A stretch of DNA of 23,417 bases from UBA3210 sp002363635 (GTDB lineage Bacteria > Bacillota_I > Bacilli_A > RFN20 > CAG-449), in assembly GCA_946641515.1 (NCBI GenBank), contig CAMPBT010000013.1, positions 1 to 23,417 on the forward strand, in the 5' to 3' direction. The notes beneath the pieces are model-generated. The model made no database searches. It worked only from the letters and a program-made list of their open reading frames with translations, and was not told where the DNA came from. A program made the position numbers and the translations under genes. Numbering within the stretch: the stretch's first letter is position 1; the number at the start of each line of letters is the position of its first letter. Below, piece by piece: positions 1-7,385 of the stretch.

Positions 1-801
1 TTAAAATCATTATTATCTAAACAACAAATTTTAGTTAATGGTGCATCAGTTAAACAATATAACTTCATGCTTAAACCAGGTGATATCGTTTCTATTTCAC
101 CTTATCCAGTTAGAAAAGATGGAAAGAGAATTTCTAAACTTAAAATCTTATATGAAGATGATGAATTAATCGCGATTGATAAACCTGCAGGATTATTAAC
201 CATTGCGGATGATAAAGAAAGAGAAGCAACTGCATATCGTTATATGATGGACTACGTTAGAGAAGAAGATCCTTTAAAACGTATCTATGTAGTTCATAGA
301 ATTGATAAAGAAACTTCTGGTGTACTCATCTTCTCAAAAAGTGAAGAACTCCGTGATGCTTTACAAGATAAATGGAATGAACTAGTAGAAACTAGAGAAT
401 ATATTGCTATCTGTGAAGGTCGTTTTGAAAAGAAAGAAGGTACAAGAATTTCTTATTTACTCCCAACTAAAACTAATTTAATGTATTCATCTCATAAAAG
501 AGGTGACGGTCAAAAAGCAATTACTCATTATGAAGTAATTACTGAAAATGAAGAATATTCATTAGTTAGAGTAAAACTTGATACGGGAAGAAAAAATCAA
601 ATTCGTGTTCATATGAAAGACTTAGGTCATATGGTTGTAGGTGATGATAAATATCAATCTAATTTAGACCCAATCCATAGACTTGGTTTACACAATAGAG
701 TATTAGAATTTGATCATCCATTAAAAGCTAATAAACACTTTAAGTTTATCGCTGATACTCCAAAAGAATTTCTCAATTTATTTGGGCTTAAGAGAGTATA
801 A
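1..801 (+). CDS. RluA-family 23S rRNA pseudouridine synthase, 5'-truncated by window edge
   Basis: Isomerises uridine to pseudouridine in rRNA (large-subunit RluA/RluD/YjbO-type family). The reading frame is open from base 1 with no start codon. The first residues (LLSKQQILVNGASVKQYNF) look like the end of an S4 RNA-binding domain leading into 'LKPGD', so the gene begins upstream and the ATG at 67 is internal. The catalytic-domain motif HRIDKETSG holds the catalytic Asp, and GRKNQIRVHM is the family's C-terminal signature. The ending HRLGLHNRVLEFDHP is also typical. It is followed by a repeat array and terminator, so it ends its transcription unit. The exact target uridine (RluD-like or other) cannot be told from sequence. 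Confidence 0.93.
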   Translation, partial: LKSLLSKQQILVNGASVKQYNFMLKPGDIVSISPYPVRKDGKRISKLKILYEDDELIAIDKPAGLLTIADDKEREATAYRYMMDYVREEDPLKRIYVVHRIDKETSGVLIFSKSEELRDALQDKWNELVETREYIAICEGRFEKKEGTRISYLLPTKTNLMYSSHKRGDGQKAITHYEVITENEEYSLVRVKLDTGRKNQIRVHMKDLGHMVVGDDKYQSNLDPIHRLGLHNRVLEFDHPLKANKHFKFIADTPKEFLNLFGLKRV

Positions 802-808
802 TGACAAA

Positions 809-836
809 TTAGTAAATAAATAGTACTTATTTAGTA
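809..836 (+). repeat. Triple 11-bp phased repeat, locus A (TTAGTA / ATAGTA / TTAGTA)
   Basis: Hexamers start at 809, 820 and 831, exactly 11 bp apart. On the minus strand they read TACTAA, TACTAT, TACTAA. The array starts 7 nt after the preceding stop codon, and its right part forms the 5' arm of the following terminator hairpin. Three more loci in the window have the same architecture (5599, 13574, 23388). Confidence 0.8.
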
Positions 837-877
837 GATAATTAAACAATTCTATAAAAATAAGTACTTTTGTTTAT
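822..877 (+). terminator. Intrinsic terminator after the pseudouridine synthase gene
   Basis: A perfect 11-bp inverted repeat (822-832 with 858-868; AGTACTTATTT) encloses a 25-nt loop and runs into TTTTGTTTAT. The loop is long for a terminator. The 5' arm shares bases with the phased repeat array. Confidence 0.6.
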
Positions 878-921
878 CTTAATTCGATTGAATAAAATTA
901 AGATACTATTTATAATAGTAT
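875..921 (+). repeat. Two further perfect inverted repeats around the hisS promoter
   Basis: Bases 875-884 (TATCTTAATT) pair perfectly with 896-905 around an 11-nt loop. Bases 903-910 (ATACTATT) pair perfectly with 914-921 around a 3-nt loop. The first encloses the -35 element and the second the -10 element of the hisS promoter, so they may be operator or cruciform sequences. Neither has a T-run, so they are not terminators. Confidence 0.55.
888..916 (+). promoter_or_regulatory. Promoter of the hisS-aspS T-box transcript
   Basis: The -35 is TTGAAT (888-893), followed by a 17-bp spacer and a perfect -10 TATAAT (911-916). This predicts a start near 923, just upstream of the T-box stem I region. 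The fit to a housekeeping sigma promoter is strong. Confidence 0.8.
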
Positions 922-922
922 T

Positions 923-1130
923 GTTCGATGAAGTAGAGGGTTAAATAACTTCTTATAGAGAGAATCAGTTTGGTGAAAAGATTCAGAAGGAAACTTAACT
1001 TGACACTATGGAGAAAGAAGAGTGAAACTAAGTAGCTTTTCGGTTTGTGACCTTATAACTAATTAAAGTGCTAAGAAAATCTTAGAACTAAGGTGGTACC
1101 GTGCGAAAGCACCCTTAGGGTACTTTTTTT
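923..1130 (+). ncRNA. T-box leader (riboswitch) controlling hisS-aspS, with Asp/His overlapping specifier
   Basis: Uncharged tRNA binding to this leader switches transcription into the synthetase genes. A stem I-like region carries AGTA (5' side of the specifier loop), a GGTG loop near 972-975 and the specifier region GACAC at 1002-1006. The T-box core (1086-1103) resembles the AGGGTGGNACCGCG consensus. The antiterminator is well formed: CTAAGG (1088-1093) pairs with CCTTAG (1113-1118), leaving the classic 7-nt bulge TGGTACC (1094-1100) below a GTGC/GCAC helix with a GAAA loop. The competing terminator pairs GGTACC (1095-1100) with GGTACT (1119-1124) next to a T-run, so it hides the tRNA-binding bulge. 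A hairpin at 1071-1085 (CTAAG/CTTAG) is a likely stem III. Confidence 0.92.
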
Positions 1131-1149
1131 ATTTTTTAGGAGGTATTAA

Positions 1150-2427
1150 ATGGCTAATTATCAACCACAAAGAGGAACTTATGATGCCTATTATGAAGAT
1201 GCTTTAAATATTGAAAAGATTGAAGGAATCCTTTCATCTTTAGCATCAGTATACGGCTATAATCCTATTATCACACCAATGTACGAATCAACATCTTTAT
1301 TTGCTCGTTCAGCTGGTGAATCATCTGATATTGTCACTAAAGAAATGTTTAACTTTGTTGATAAATCAGGTAGAGAAATCGCTTTAAGACCAGAACTTAC
1401 AGCTGGAGTTATGAGAGCGGTTGTTACAAACAAATTATACGCAACAAAAGATTTACCATTAAAACTTTGTTACTGCGGTCCTGCTTTCCGTTATGAAAGA
1501 CCTCAACAGGGAAGATATAGACAGTTTACTCAGTTTGGTATTGAAACTGTTGGTGTAAATTCTTATTTATCAGACGTTGAAAATATTATGTTTGGTTACA
1601 ATGCATTACAAATGCTTGGTTTCCCTCATATAATTTTAAAAATCAACTCCATCGGTGATGAAGAAAGTAGAAATAACTATAGAAAAGCATTAAAAGATTT
1701 CTTTGCACCAAAGATTGGTTGTATGTGTGATGACTGCAAGAGAAGATTTGAAACAAACCCATTAAGAATCCTTGATTGCAAAGTTGAAGAAGACCAAGAA
1801 ATTATTAAAGATGCACCAAAGATGAGTGATTTCTTAAATGATTTCTCTAAAGAATATTTTAATAACATCACAACTGAACTTGATAATCTTGGTGTTGAAT
1901 ATGAATTAGATCCTACATTAGTTAGAGGTCTTGATTACTATTCACACGTTGTCTTTGAATACCACTACATTTCAGAAGAAGGTACAAACTTAGGCGCTAT
2001 TGGTGCTGGTGGACACTATGACAATCTTGTTAAAGAAGTCGGTGGACCTCAATTAAGTTCTGTCGGTTTAGCTTTTGGGGTTGAAAGACTTAACTTATTA
2101 TTAAAAGAATTATCACCAGATACATACGCTAAAACAGAAATTGATGTTTATGGTATTGCAATTGGTGAAGAAGCTAGAGTAGAAGTTTATCACGCTATGG
2201 AATTCTTAAGATCAAATGGTTTTGCCTGTGATATGTCATTTGAAAATAAATCTATGGGTGCTTCATTCAAGATTGCTACTAGAAAAAATGCAAAATTTGC
2301 GCTTATTGCAGGTGAAGATGAAATCAAAAATGGTGTCTTCCAAGTTAAAGATTTAAAGAAACAAGAACAAGAAACAGTTAAGGCTGAAGATTTAGCAGAA
2401 TATTTACAAAACAAAATCGAATTTTAA
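1150..2427 (+). CDS. hisS: Histidyl-tRNA synthetase
   Basis: Class II synthetase that charges tRNA-His in the cytoplasm; 425 aa, the usual length. It opens with RGTYD. Motif 2 is visible as FRYERPQQGRYRQFTQFGIE, the histidine-binding HisA motif as LVRGLDYYSHVVFEY, and motif 3 as SSVGLAFGVERL. The C-terminal anticodon-binding domain follows from about residue 330. The ATG is supported by AGGAGG at 1138-1143, placed just after the T-box terminator. aspS follows after 19 nt, so both are controlled by the T-box leader. The hisS-aspS pairing is standard in Bacilli. Confidence 0.98.
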   Translation: MANYQPQRGTYDAYYEDALNIEKIEGILSSLASVYGYNPIITPMYESTSLFARSAGESSDIVTKEMFNFVDKSGREIALRPELTAGVMRAVVTNKLYATKDLPLKLCYCGPAFRYERPQQGRYRQFTQFGIETVGVNSYLSDVENIMFGYNALQMLGFPHIILKINSIGDEESRNNYRKALKDFFAPKIGCMCDDCKRRFETNPLRILDCKVEEDQEIIKDAPKMSDFLNDFSKEYFNNITTELDNLGVEYELDPTLVRGLDYYSHVVFEYHYISEEGTNLGAIGAGGHYDNLVKEVGGPQLSSVGLAFGVERLNLLLKELSPDTYAKTEIDVYGIAIGEEARVEVYHAMEFLRSNGFACDMSFENKSMGASFKIATRKNAKFALIAGEDEIKNGVFQVKDLKKQEQETVKAEDLAEYLQNKIEF

Positions 2428-2446
2428 TTAAAAAGAAGGTATTAAT

Positions 2447-4192
2447 ATGTATAGAACAAAAAATAATGGAGAATTAAGACTTTCTAATGTCGGAGAAGAA
2501 GTCACATTAGTAGGTTGGGTTTCAAAGAAGAGAAACCTCGGTTCATTAGTTTTCATCGATTTAAGAGATAGATATGGTTATACACAAGTCTTACTCGAAG
2601 ATGAAAAATTCCCAATCACAAAAGAAATTAGAAATGAATATATCATTCAAGTAAAGGGTATCGTTCAAAAGAAAGATGTCCCAAATACAAAACTCCCAAC
2701 TGGTGAAATTGAAGTTGTTGCAAATGAAGTTAAGATTGTTAACACAGCAGAACAAACACCATTCATTATTCAAGATGATACAGACGCTCTTGAAGATACA
2801 AGACTTAAATATCGTTATTTAGACTTAAGAAGACCAATTATGCAAAACTATCTTAAGACTAGAGCAAAGATTGTTAGAGCATGTCACGAATATCTTGACG
2901 CAAATGATTTTATTGAAGTTGAAACTCCAGTTTTAACATTATCAACACCAGAAGGTGCTAGAGACTTCTTAGTTCCTTCACGTATGAGAAAAGGTTCATT
3001 CTACGCTTTACCTCAATCACCACAATTATTTAAACAAATGTTAATGGTCGCTGGCTTTGAAAGATATTATCAAGTAGCAAGATGCTTCCGTGATGAAGAC
3101 TTAAGAGCAGACCGTCAACCAGACTTTACTCAAGTTGATATTGAAACTTCATTCTTAAATGAAGATGAAATCTTAACAATGACAGAAGGTTTAATTAAGA
3201 AAATCTTCAAAGATGTAAAGGGAATTGACATTAAGACACCATTAAGAAGAATTCCATATGATTACTGTATTGAACATTATGGTTCAGATAAACCAGATAC
3301 AAGATTTGGTTTAGAATTACATGATGTTAAAGACATTTTATCTAAGATTAATTTTGAAGCATTCCAAGTAGCTCGTGATATTAGAGCAATTGTAATTCCG
3401 GGCAAAGCAAAAGAAACTACAAGAAAAGTAATTGATAACCTCAATTTACATGCTAAAAAGTTCGGTCTTAAAGGCTTAACAGTCTTAAAATTTGAAAATT
3501 GTGAATTAACAGGTTCATTTACTAAATTCTTTAATGAAGATACTTCTTCTTTACTTGCTAAAGCTCTTGAATTAAAAGAAGATGATTTGGTCTTAATTGC
3601 TGCAGGTAATAAGATGAGAGTATGCCCTTGTCTTGGTGCTATAAGAACCGATTACGCTAAGACATTAGGCTTAATTAAACCTGATACATACGATTTATTA
3701 TGGGTCGTTGACTTCCCATTATTTGACTATAATGAAGATACAAAGGAAATTACTCCTTGCCATCACCCATTCACTCAGCCAAAAGTAGAAGATATTCCAA
3801 AGCTAAAAGATCATCCAGAACAAGTTTATGCAGCAGCATATGATATTGTTATCAATGGCTATGAAGCAGGCGGAGGTTCTCTTAGAATCTATGATCAGAA
3901 CTTACAAAAACAAATCTTCGAATTACTTGGCTTTACAGAAGAAGATATCCAAAGAAAATTCGGCTTCTTTGTTAACGCATTAAAATATGGCACACCTCCA
4001 CATGGCGGTTTAGCATTCGGTCTTGATAGATGGGCAATGATTTTAGGCGGAACTGAGAATATCCGTGATGTCATTGCTTTCCCTAAAAACTTAAGTGCAG
4101 TATGTCCAATGTCTAACGCACCACTCCCAGTCGATGATGCACAACTTGACGACCTCGGCATTCAAGTAAAGGATGAATATAAAGGTAAATAA
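2447..4192 (+). CDS. aspS: Aspartyl-tRNA synthetase
   Basis: Class IIb synthetase that charges tRNA-Asp; 581 aa, the length of the bacterial type with an inserted GAD domain. An N-terminal OB-fold anticodon-binding domain (about residues 1-110, GWVSKKRNLGSLVFIDLRD) precedes the catalytic core. Motif 2 is YYQVARCFRDEDLRADRQPDFTQ, and motif 3 is GLAFGLDRWAMILGG near the C terminus. The start is supported by AGAAGG about 8 nt upstream. It is second in the T-box operon, and the DEAD-box helicase gene starts 1 nt after its stop. Whether it is discriminating or also charges tRNA-Asn cannot be decided here. Confidence 0.98.
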   Translation: MYRTKNNGELRLSNVGEEVTLVGWVSKKRNLGSLVFIDLRDRYGYTQVLLEDEKFPITKEIRNEYIIQVKGIVQKKDVPNTKLPTGEIEVVANEVKIVNTAEQTPFIIQDDTDALEDTRLKYRYLDLRRPIMQNYLKTRAKIVRACHEYLDANDFIEVETPVLTLSTPEGARDFLVPSRMRKGSFYALPQSPQLFKQMLMVAGFERYYQVARCFRDEDLRADRQPDFTQVDIETSFLNEDEILTMTEGLIKKIFKDVKGIDIKTPLRRIPYDYCIEHYGSDKPDTRFGLELHDVKDILSKINFEAFQVARDIRAIVIPGKAKETTRKVIDNLNLHAKKFGLKGLTVLKFENCELTGSFTKFFNEDTSSLLAKALELKEDDLVLIAAGNKMRVCPCLGAIRTDYAKTLGLIKPDTYDLLWVVDFPLFDYNEDTKEITPCHHPFTQPKVEDIPKLKDHPEQVYAAAYDIVINGYEAGGGSLRIYDQNLQKQIFELLGFTEEDIQRKFGFFVNALKYGTPPHGGLAFGLDRWAMILGGTENIRDVIAFPKNLSAVCPMSNAPLPVDDAQLDDLGIQVKDEYKGK

Positions 4193-4193
4193 T

Positions 4194-5549
4194 ATGAAAT
4201 TTTCCTCATACAACCTCAAAAATGACTTATTACAAGCTCTTAATGAACTTGGATATACAGATTTAACTCCTGTTCAAGAAGCAACTTTAGCAAAGGCTTT
4301 AAAAGGAAAATCTTTAATCTGTAAATCAGAGACTGGATCTGGAAAAACTCACGCATTCTTAATACCTTTAATTAATAATTTAAATAGAAAAAGTAATAAT
4401 GTTCAGGTGATTATTGTTTCACCTACAGTTATTCTTGCTAATCAAACATATAATTTTGCTAAAAAGTTAGTATCAAAACTTGAAGGTAATTTAAATGTTA
4501 AATTATTAACTTCTACTTCAAATAAAACTGACGATTTAGTAATTAATGATAACGAAGTAGCATCTCAAATCGTTATTGGAACTCCTGGTAGACTTAAAGA
4601 TATTCTTATCAAGAATAAAGTTGATATGCAGGATTTACAAGCTTTAGTTTTAGATGAAGCAGATATGCTTCTAGACCCTGTCTATGAAGAAGATGTAAAT
4701 GCTTTACTAGATTTAAAACCATATCAAAAATTAGTCTTTACTGCGACAATGAAGGAACACGAACTTGCTCATATTAAAAAAGCATTTGGTGTTCCAGAAA
4801 TTGTTGAAGTAGACAAAAATAAAACCAATAAGAACGTAAAACATCACTTAGTAGATATCAAACATAAAGATATCGTAGAGCAGTTAGTTAAGTTCTTAGA
4901 TGTAGTTAAACCATACTTTACAATCGTTTTCTCAAGTAAGAAGACACAGATTGAAAAAGTATATCGTGAATTAAATAATCGTGGTATTACTTGTGCATTA
5001 ATTACTGGTTCACAAGAACAAAGAGATACTAAGATTACATTAAGAAGAATTAAAAATGGAGAATTTAATTTAGTTCTTGCAAGTGATATTGCTTCACGTG
5101 GACTTGATTTAGAAGATGTCTCTACAGTTATTTCTTTAGATCTTCCTGTTGATTTAGATTATTATTACCACCGTTCAGGTAGAGCAGGTAGAAATAATAA
5201 AACAGGTGATTCATATATCTTCTTTAACGATGATGATATGAACCAAGTAAACAAACTCAAAGAAAAGATTGATTTTGATTCATTAGCACTTAAAGCTGAT
5301 GGCCTAACACCAGTTAGAAAGAAAGCAAAAGTTGGTCAAAAGAAGTCTGAATCTGATGCTTTACAAAGAGAAATTAGAAAGAATCTTGCAAAGCTTAAAA
5401 AGAATGACAAGGTTAAACCTGGTTATAAAAAGAAGAGAAAAATCGCGATTGAAAAAGCAAAAGTTTATCACAAGAGAAGAATGATTAAGAAAAATATCGC
5501 TCAACAAAAAAAGATAAACGAAGCTAAAGGCGGTTACGGTAGACAATAA
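4194..5549 (+). CDS. DEAD-box ATP-dependent RNA helicase (CshB/CshA-like)
   Basis: ATP-driven RNA unwinding, probably in ribosome assembly or mRNA turnover. All family motifs are present in order: Q motif (TPVQEATL), I SETGSGKT, Ia SPTVILANQ, Ib GTPGRL, II LDEAD, III TATM (usually SAT), IV IVFSSKK, V ASDIASRGLD and VI YYHRSGRAGR. The last 90 or so residues are a strongly basic Lys/Arg-rich tail, an RNA-binding extension seen in cold-shock helicases such as CshB. I chose the ATG at 4194, giving 451 aa, because AAAGG lies at a normal distance. An in-frame ATG at 4173 sits inside aspS directly against its only SD. It lies 1 nt after aspS and is probably in the same operon. Confidence 0.95.
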   Translation: MKFSSYNLKNDLLQALNELGYTDLTPVQEATLAKALKGKSLICKSETGSGKTHAFLIPLINNLNRKSNNVQVIIVSPTVILANQTYNFAKKLVSKLEGNLNVKLLTSTSNKTDDLVINDNEVASQIVIGTPGRLKDILIKNKVDMQDLQALVLDEADMLLDPVYEEDVNALLDLKPYQKLVFTATMKEHELAHIKKAFGVPEIVEVDKNKTNKNVKHHLVDIKHKDIVEQLVKFLDVVKPYFTIVFSSKKTQIEKVYRELNNRGITCALITGSQEQRDTKITLRRIKNGEFNLVLASDIASRGLDLEDVSTVISLDLPVDLDYYYHRSGRAGRNNKTGDSYIFFNDDDMNQVNKLKEKIDFDSLALKADGLTPVRKKAKVGQKKSESDALQREIRKNLAKLKKNDKVKPGYKKKRKIAIEKAKVYHKRRMIKKNIAQQKKINEAKGGYGRQ

Positions 5550-5570
5550 ATCTTTATTTAATATAAAAAG

Positions 5571-5600
5571 AACTCTCACAGATGAATGTGAGAGTTTTTT
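5571..5600. terminator. Bidirectional intrinsic terminator between the helicase gene and ispG
   Basis: A perfect 10-bp stem (AACTCTCACA 5571-5580 with TGTGAGAGTT 5587-5596) has a 6-nt loop and T-run 5595-5600. On the minus strand the hairpin is followed by CTTTTTATAT, so it can also stop ispG transcripts. The flanking genes are convergent. Confidence 0.93.
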
Positions 5601-5626
5601 AGTAATATTTTAGTAGCTAATTAGTA
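5599..5626 (+). repeat. Triple 11-bp phased repeat, locus B (TTAGTA x3)
   Basis: TTAGTA occurs at 5599, 5610 and 5621, exactly 11 bp apart and all three identical. The array starts in the T-run of the preceding terminator and fills most of the gap to the ispG stop codon. It has the same design as the loci at 809, 13574 and 23388. Confidence 0.85.
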
Positions 5627-5645
5627 GATTATACTATATATTTAA

Positions 5646-6701
5646 TTATCTATTCTTTAAGTAATTTTCTAAGTAAGGAATTACTTCTTTTGTTGTAACA
5701 GTGCCTTTAACTTGGCCTTTTTCAAAAACAGTGAATAAATCGTAAGTGTTGCAAGCAAAGCCAATATCAGCGCCTTTGCCTTCTCCAATGCCATTGACAA
5801 CACATCCCATGATTGCAACTTTAATTTCTTTGTTATATTTGAGTAATACTTCATCAATTTGTCTACAAAGTTCAATGATAGGTCCTTTTGTTCTACCACA
5901 TGTAGGACAAGAGATTAATGTAGGGAAGTTATTGTATAAACCTACTTCATGAAGTAGTCTTTTACAAGCTTTAATTTCTTCAACAGGATCATCTGATAAA
6001 GAAATTCTCATTGTATTACCAATTCCTTCAAGTAGAAGTGGAACAAGTGCAACACATGATCTAATTAAACCAATATCTTTATATGAAGTTTCAGTAACTC
6101 CAATATGAAGAGGGTAAGAATATTTTTTACTTGCGGCACGATATGCTTCTAAAGTTTGTAAAGCATCAGAAGATTTTAATGCTAAGACTAAATTAGTAAA
6201 ATTATGGTCTTCAAAAATCTTAATATATTCATCTAATGAACGTAACATTAATGGAACATCAACTTTACCTCCATTAGCTTTTACGTATTCTGGATTAATT
6301 GAGCCTGAGTTAACGCCGATTCTTATTGCAACATTCTTTTCTTTAGCTTTATTAATAACTGCGACAATTTGTTCTTCAGTTCTTAAGTTTCCAGGATTTA
6401 ATCTAATCTTTTGAGCACCTGATTCCATTGCTTGAAGTGCTAAGCGATAGTCGTAGTGAATATCAGCTACTAATGGAATATCAATTCTTTCTACGATATC
6501 TTTGATTGCTTTAGCATCATACATATCAAGAACAGAAACACGAATTAATTCGCATCCTGCTTCTTCTAATTCTTTAATTTGAGCGACTACTTCGTCGACT
6601 TTGCTAGTTTTAATATTACACATTGATTGAATAACTACGTGGTTTGATCCTCCAATAGTAATATTTCCAACTTTAACTTTTTTTGTTTCACATCTATTCA
6701 T
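5646..6701 (-). CDS. ispG: 4-hydroxy-3-methylbut-2-enyl diphosphate synthase
   Basis: Iron-sulfur enzyme (GcpE) that converts MEcPP to HMBPP, the penultimate step of the MEP isoprenoid pathway. It is 351 aa, the compact bacterial form with a TIM barrel followed by the Fe-S domain. The 4Fe-4S ligands are visible as Cys265 and Cys268 (SCPTCGR), Cys300 (IMGC) and Glu307 (VVNGIGEG). The N-terminal VQSMCN signature is present. The ATG has an AAGGTGA ribosome site about 8 nt upstream. It is a single-gene unit on the minus strand with no other MEP genes nearby. Its presence argues for isoprenoid synthesis and against a classical Mycoplasma. Confidence 0.97.
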   Translation of the reverse strand: MNRCETKKVKVGNITIGGSNHVVIQSMCNIKTSKVDEVVAQIKELEEAGCELIRVSVLDMYDAKAIKDIVERIDIPLVADIHYDYRLALQAMESGAQKIRLNPGNLRTEEQIVAVINKAKEKNVAIRIGVNSGSINPEYVKANGGKVDVPLMLRSLDEYIKIFEDHNFTNLVLALKSSDALQTLEAYRAASKKYSYPLHIGVTETSYKDIGLIRSCVALVPLLLEGIGNTMRISLSDDPVEEIKACKRLLHEVGLYNNFPTLISCPTCGRTKGPIIELCRQIDEVLLKYNKEIKVAIMGCVVNGIGEGKGADIGFACNTYDLFTVFEKGQVKGTVTTKEVIPYLENYLKNR

Positions 6702-6718
6702 AATTTATCACCTTAAAA

Positions 6719-6724
6719 ATTATA
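6719..6724 (-). promoter_or_regulatory. Probable -10 element of ispG
   Basis: TATAAT on the minus strand (6724 to 6719) lies about 17 nt before the ispG start, so the leader would be very short. No good -35 is seen at 17 bp, so this rests mainly on the -10 match and its position. Confidence 0.4.
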
Positions 6725-6783
6725 TCATAAGAGCCTATAATAATTAATCAGTATATTTTTATTGATAAAATTATATCGAGTTA

Positions 6784-6813
6784 TTGATTTTTTAAAAAAT
6801 TTGTCCTTATAAT
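6784..6813 (+). promoter_or_regulatory. Promoter of the TetR-led cassette
   Basis: The -35 TTGATT (6784-6789), an 18-bp spacer and a perfect -10 TATAAT (6808-6813) predict a start near 6820. That start falls on the left edge of a palindromic operator. Confidence 0.75.
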
Positions 6814-6817
6814 ATTA

Positions 6818-6835
6818 TTGTGAACAGGTTCATAA
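6818..6835. promoter_or_regulatory. Palindromic operator, likely autoregulatory TetR site
   Basis: TGAAC-AG-GTTCA (6821-6832) is a perfect 5-bp inverted repeat with a 2-bp centre, extendable to 6818-6835 with one mismatched pair. It covers the predicted transcription start and lies just upstream of the regulator's own ATG, the usual place for a TetR-family operator. Binding by the adjacent protein is inferred. Confidence 0.65.
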
Positions 6836-6841
6836 AGAGAT

Positions 6842-7369
6842 ATGCCAAAGATAATTGAAAACGCAAAAGAGAAAATTTTAGAGGTTGCTAAAGAAGAACT
6901 TAAGAACCATTCTTATGATGATTTGTCTATTAGAGAAATCGCTAAAAAGAGTGGTCTAGGGGTAGGTACTATTTATAATTACTATCCAAATAAGGTTTCT
7001 TTAGTAGCAGCTTTAATGCTTTCTGAATGGACTTCTTCTATTTCTTTATTTAATGAGAAATTAGAGGGGATAAGTTCTCTAAGTAATGGGTTAGAAGAAA
7101 TCCATTCATTAATTTCTTCATTTTGGTTATCAAATAGAGTCTTTTTACAATCTGCAGAAGTTAAAGAATATTCTTCATTTCAAAAAAAAGGTCATATGAT
7201 GATTATTTCTCAGATAAAAGAGATGATTATCTCAGTTTATCGTAGAGTAGGTAAAAGAATTGAAGAACTAGAATTAACTTTGCTAAGTCATCTTCTACTA
7301 GATTCGGCGCTAGATCAAGATTTTGGAATAGAAGATATCTTAGTAGTCACTAATAAACTATCTAATTAA
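6842..7369 (+). CDS. TetR/AcrR-family transcriptional regulator
   Basis: A 175-aa predicted repressor. The N-terminal helix-turn-helix (about residues 9-52) shows the family pattern: ILEVAKEEL, then LSIREIAKKSGLGVGTIYNYYPNKVSLVAAL. The C-terminal ligand-binding/dimerisation part (about 60-175) is divergent, so the inducer cannot be named. It is the first gene of a five-gene unit, with 16 nt to the next gene, and has its own promoter and palindrome at 6818-6835, suggesting autoregulation and control of the whole cassette. The SD is weak (AAAGAGA abutting the ATG), consistent with low expression. Confidence 0.92.
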   Translation: MPKIIENAKEKILEVAKEELKNHSYDDLSIREIAKKSGLGVGTIYNYYPNKVSLVAALMLSEWTSSISLFNEKLEGISSLSNGLEEIHSLISSFWLSNRVFLQSAEVKEYSSFQKKGHMMIISQIKEMIISVYRRVGKRIEELELTLLSHLLLDSALDQDFGIEDILVVTNKLSN

Positions 7370-7385
7370 ATGAAGGGAGAAAAAT

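Noticed and set aside
67..69. ATG at 67 as the start of the pseudouridine synthase
   Set aside because: The same frame is open to base 1 and encodes S4-domain-like sequence, so the true start is outside the window.
4173..4193. Upstream in-frame ATG for the DEAD-box helicase (adds 7 residues)
   Set aside because: It lies inside aspS with its only SD touching the ATG; the ATG at 4194 has AAAGG at normal spacing and gives the typical family N terminus.
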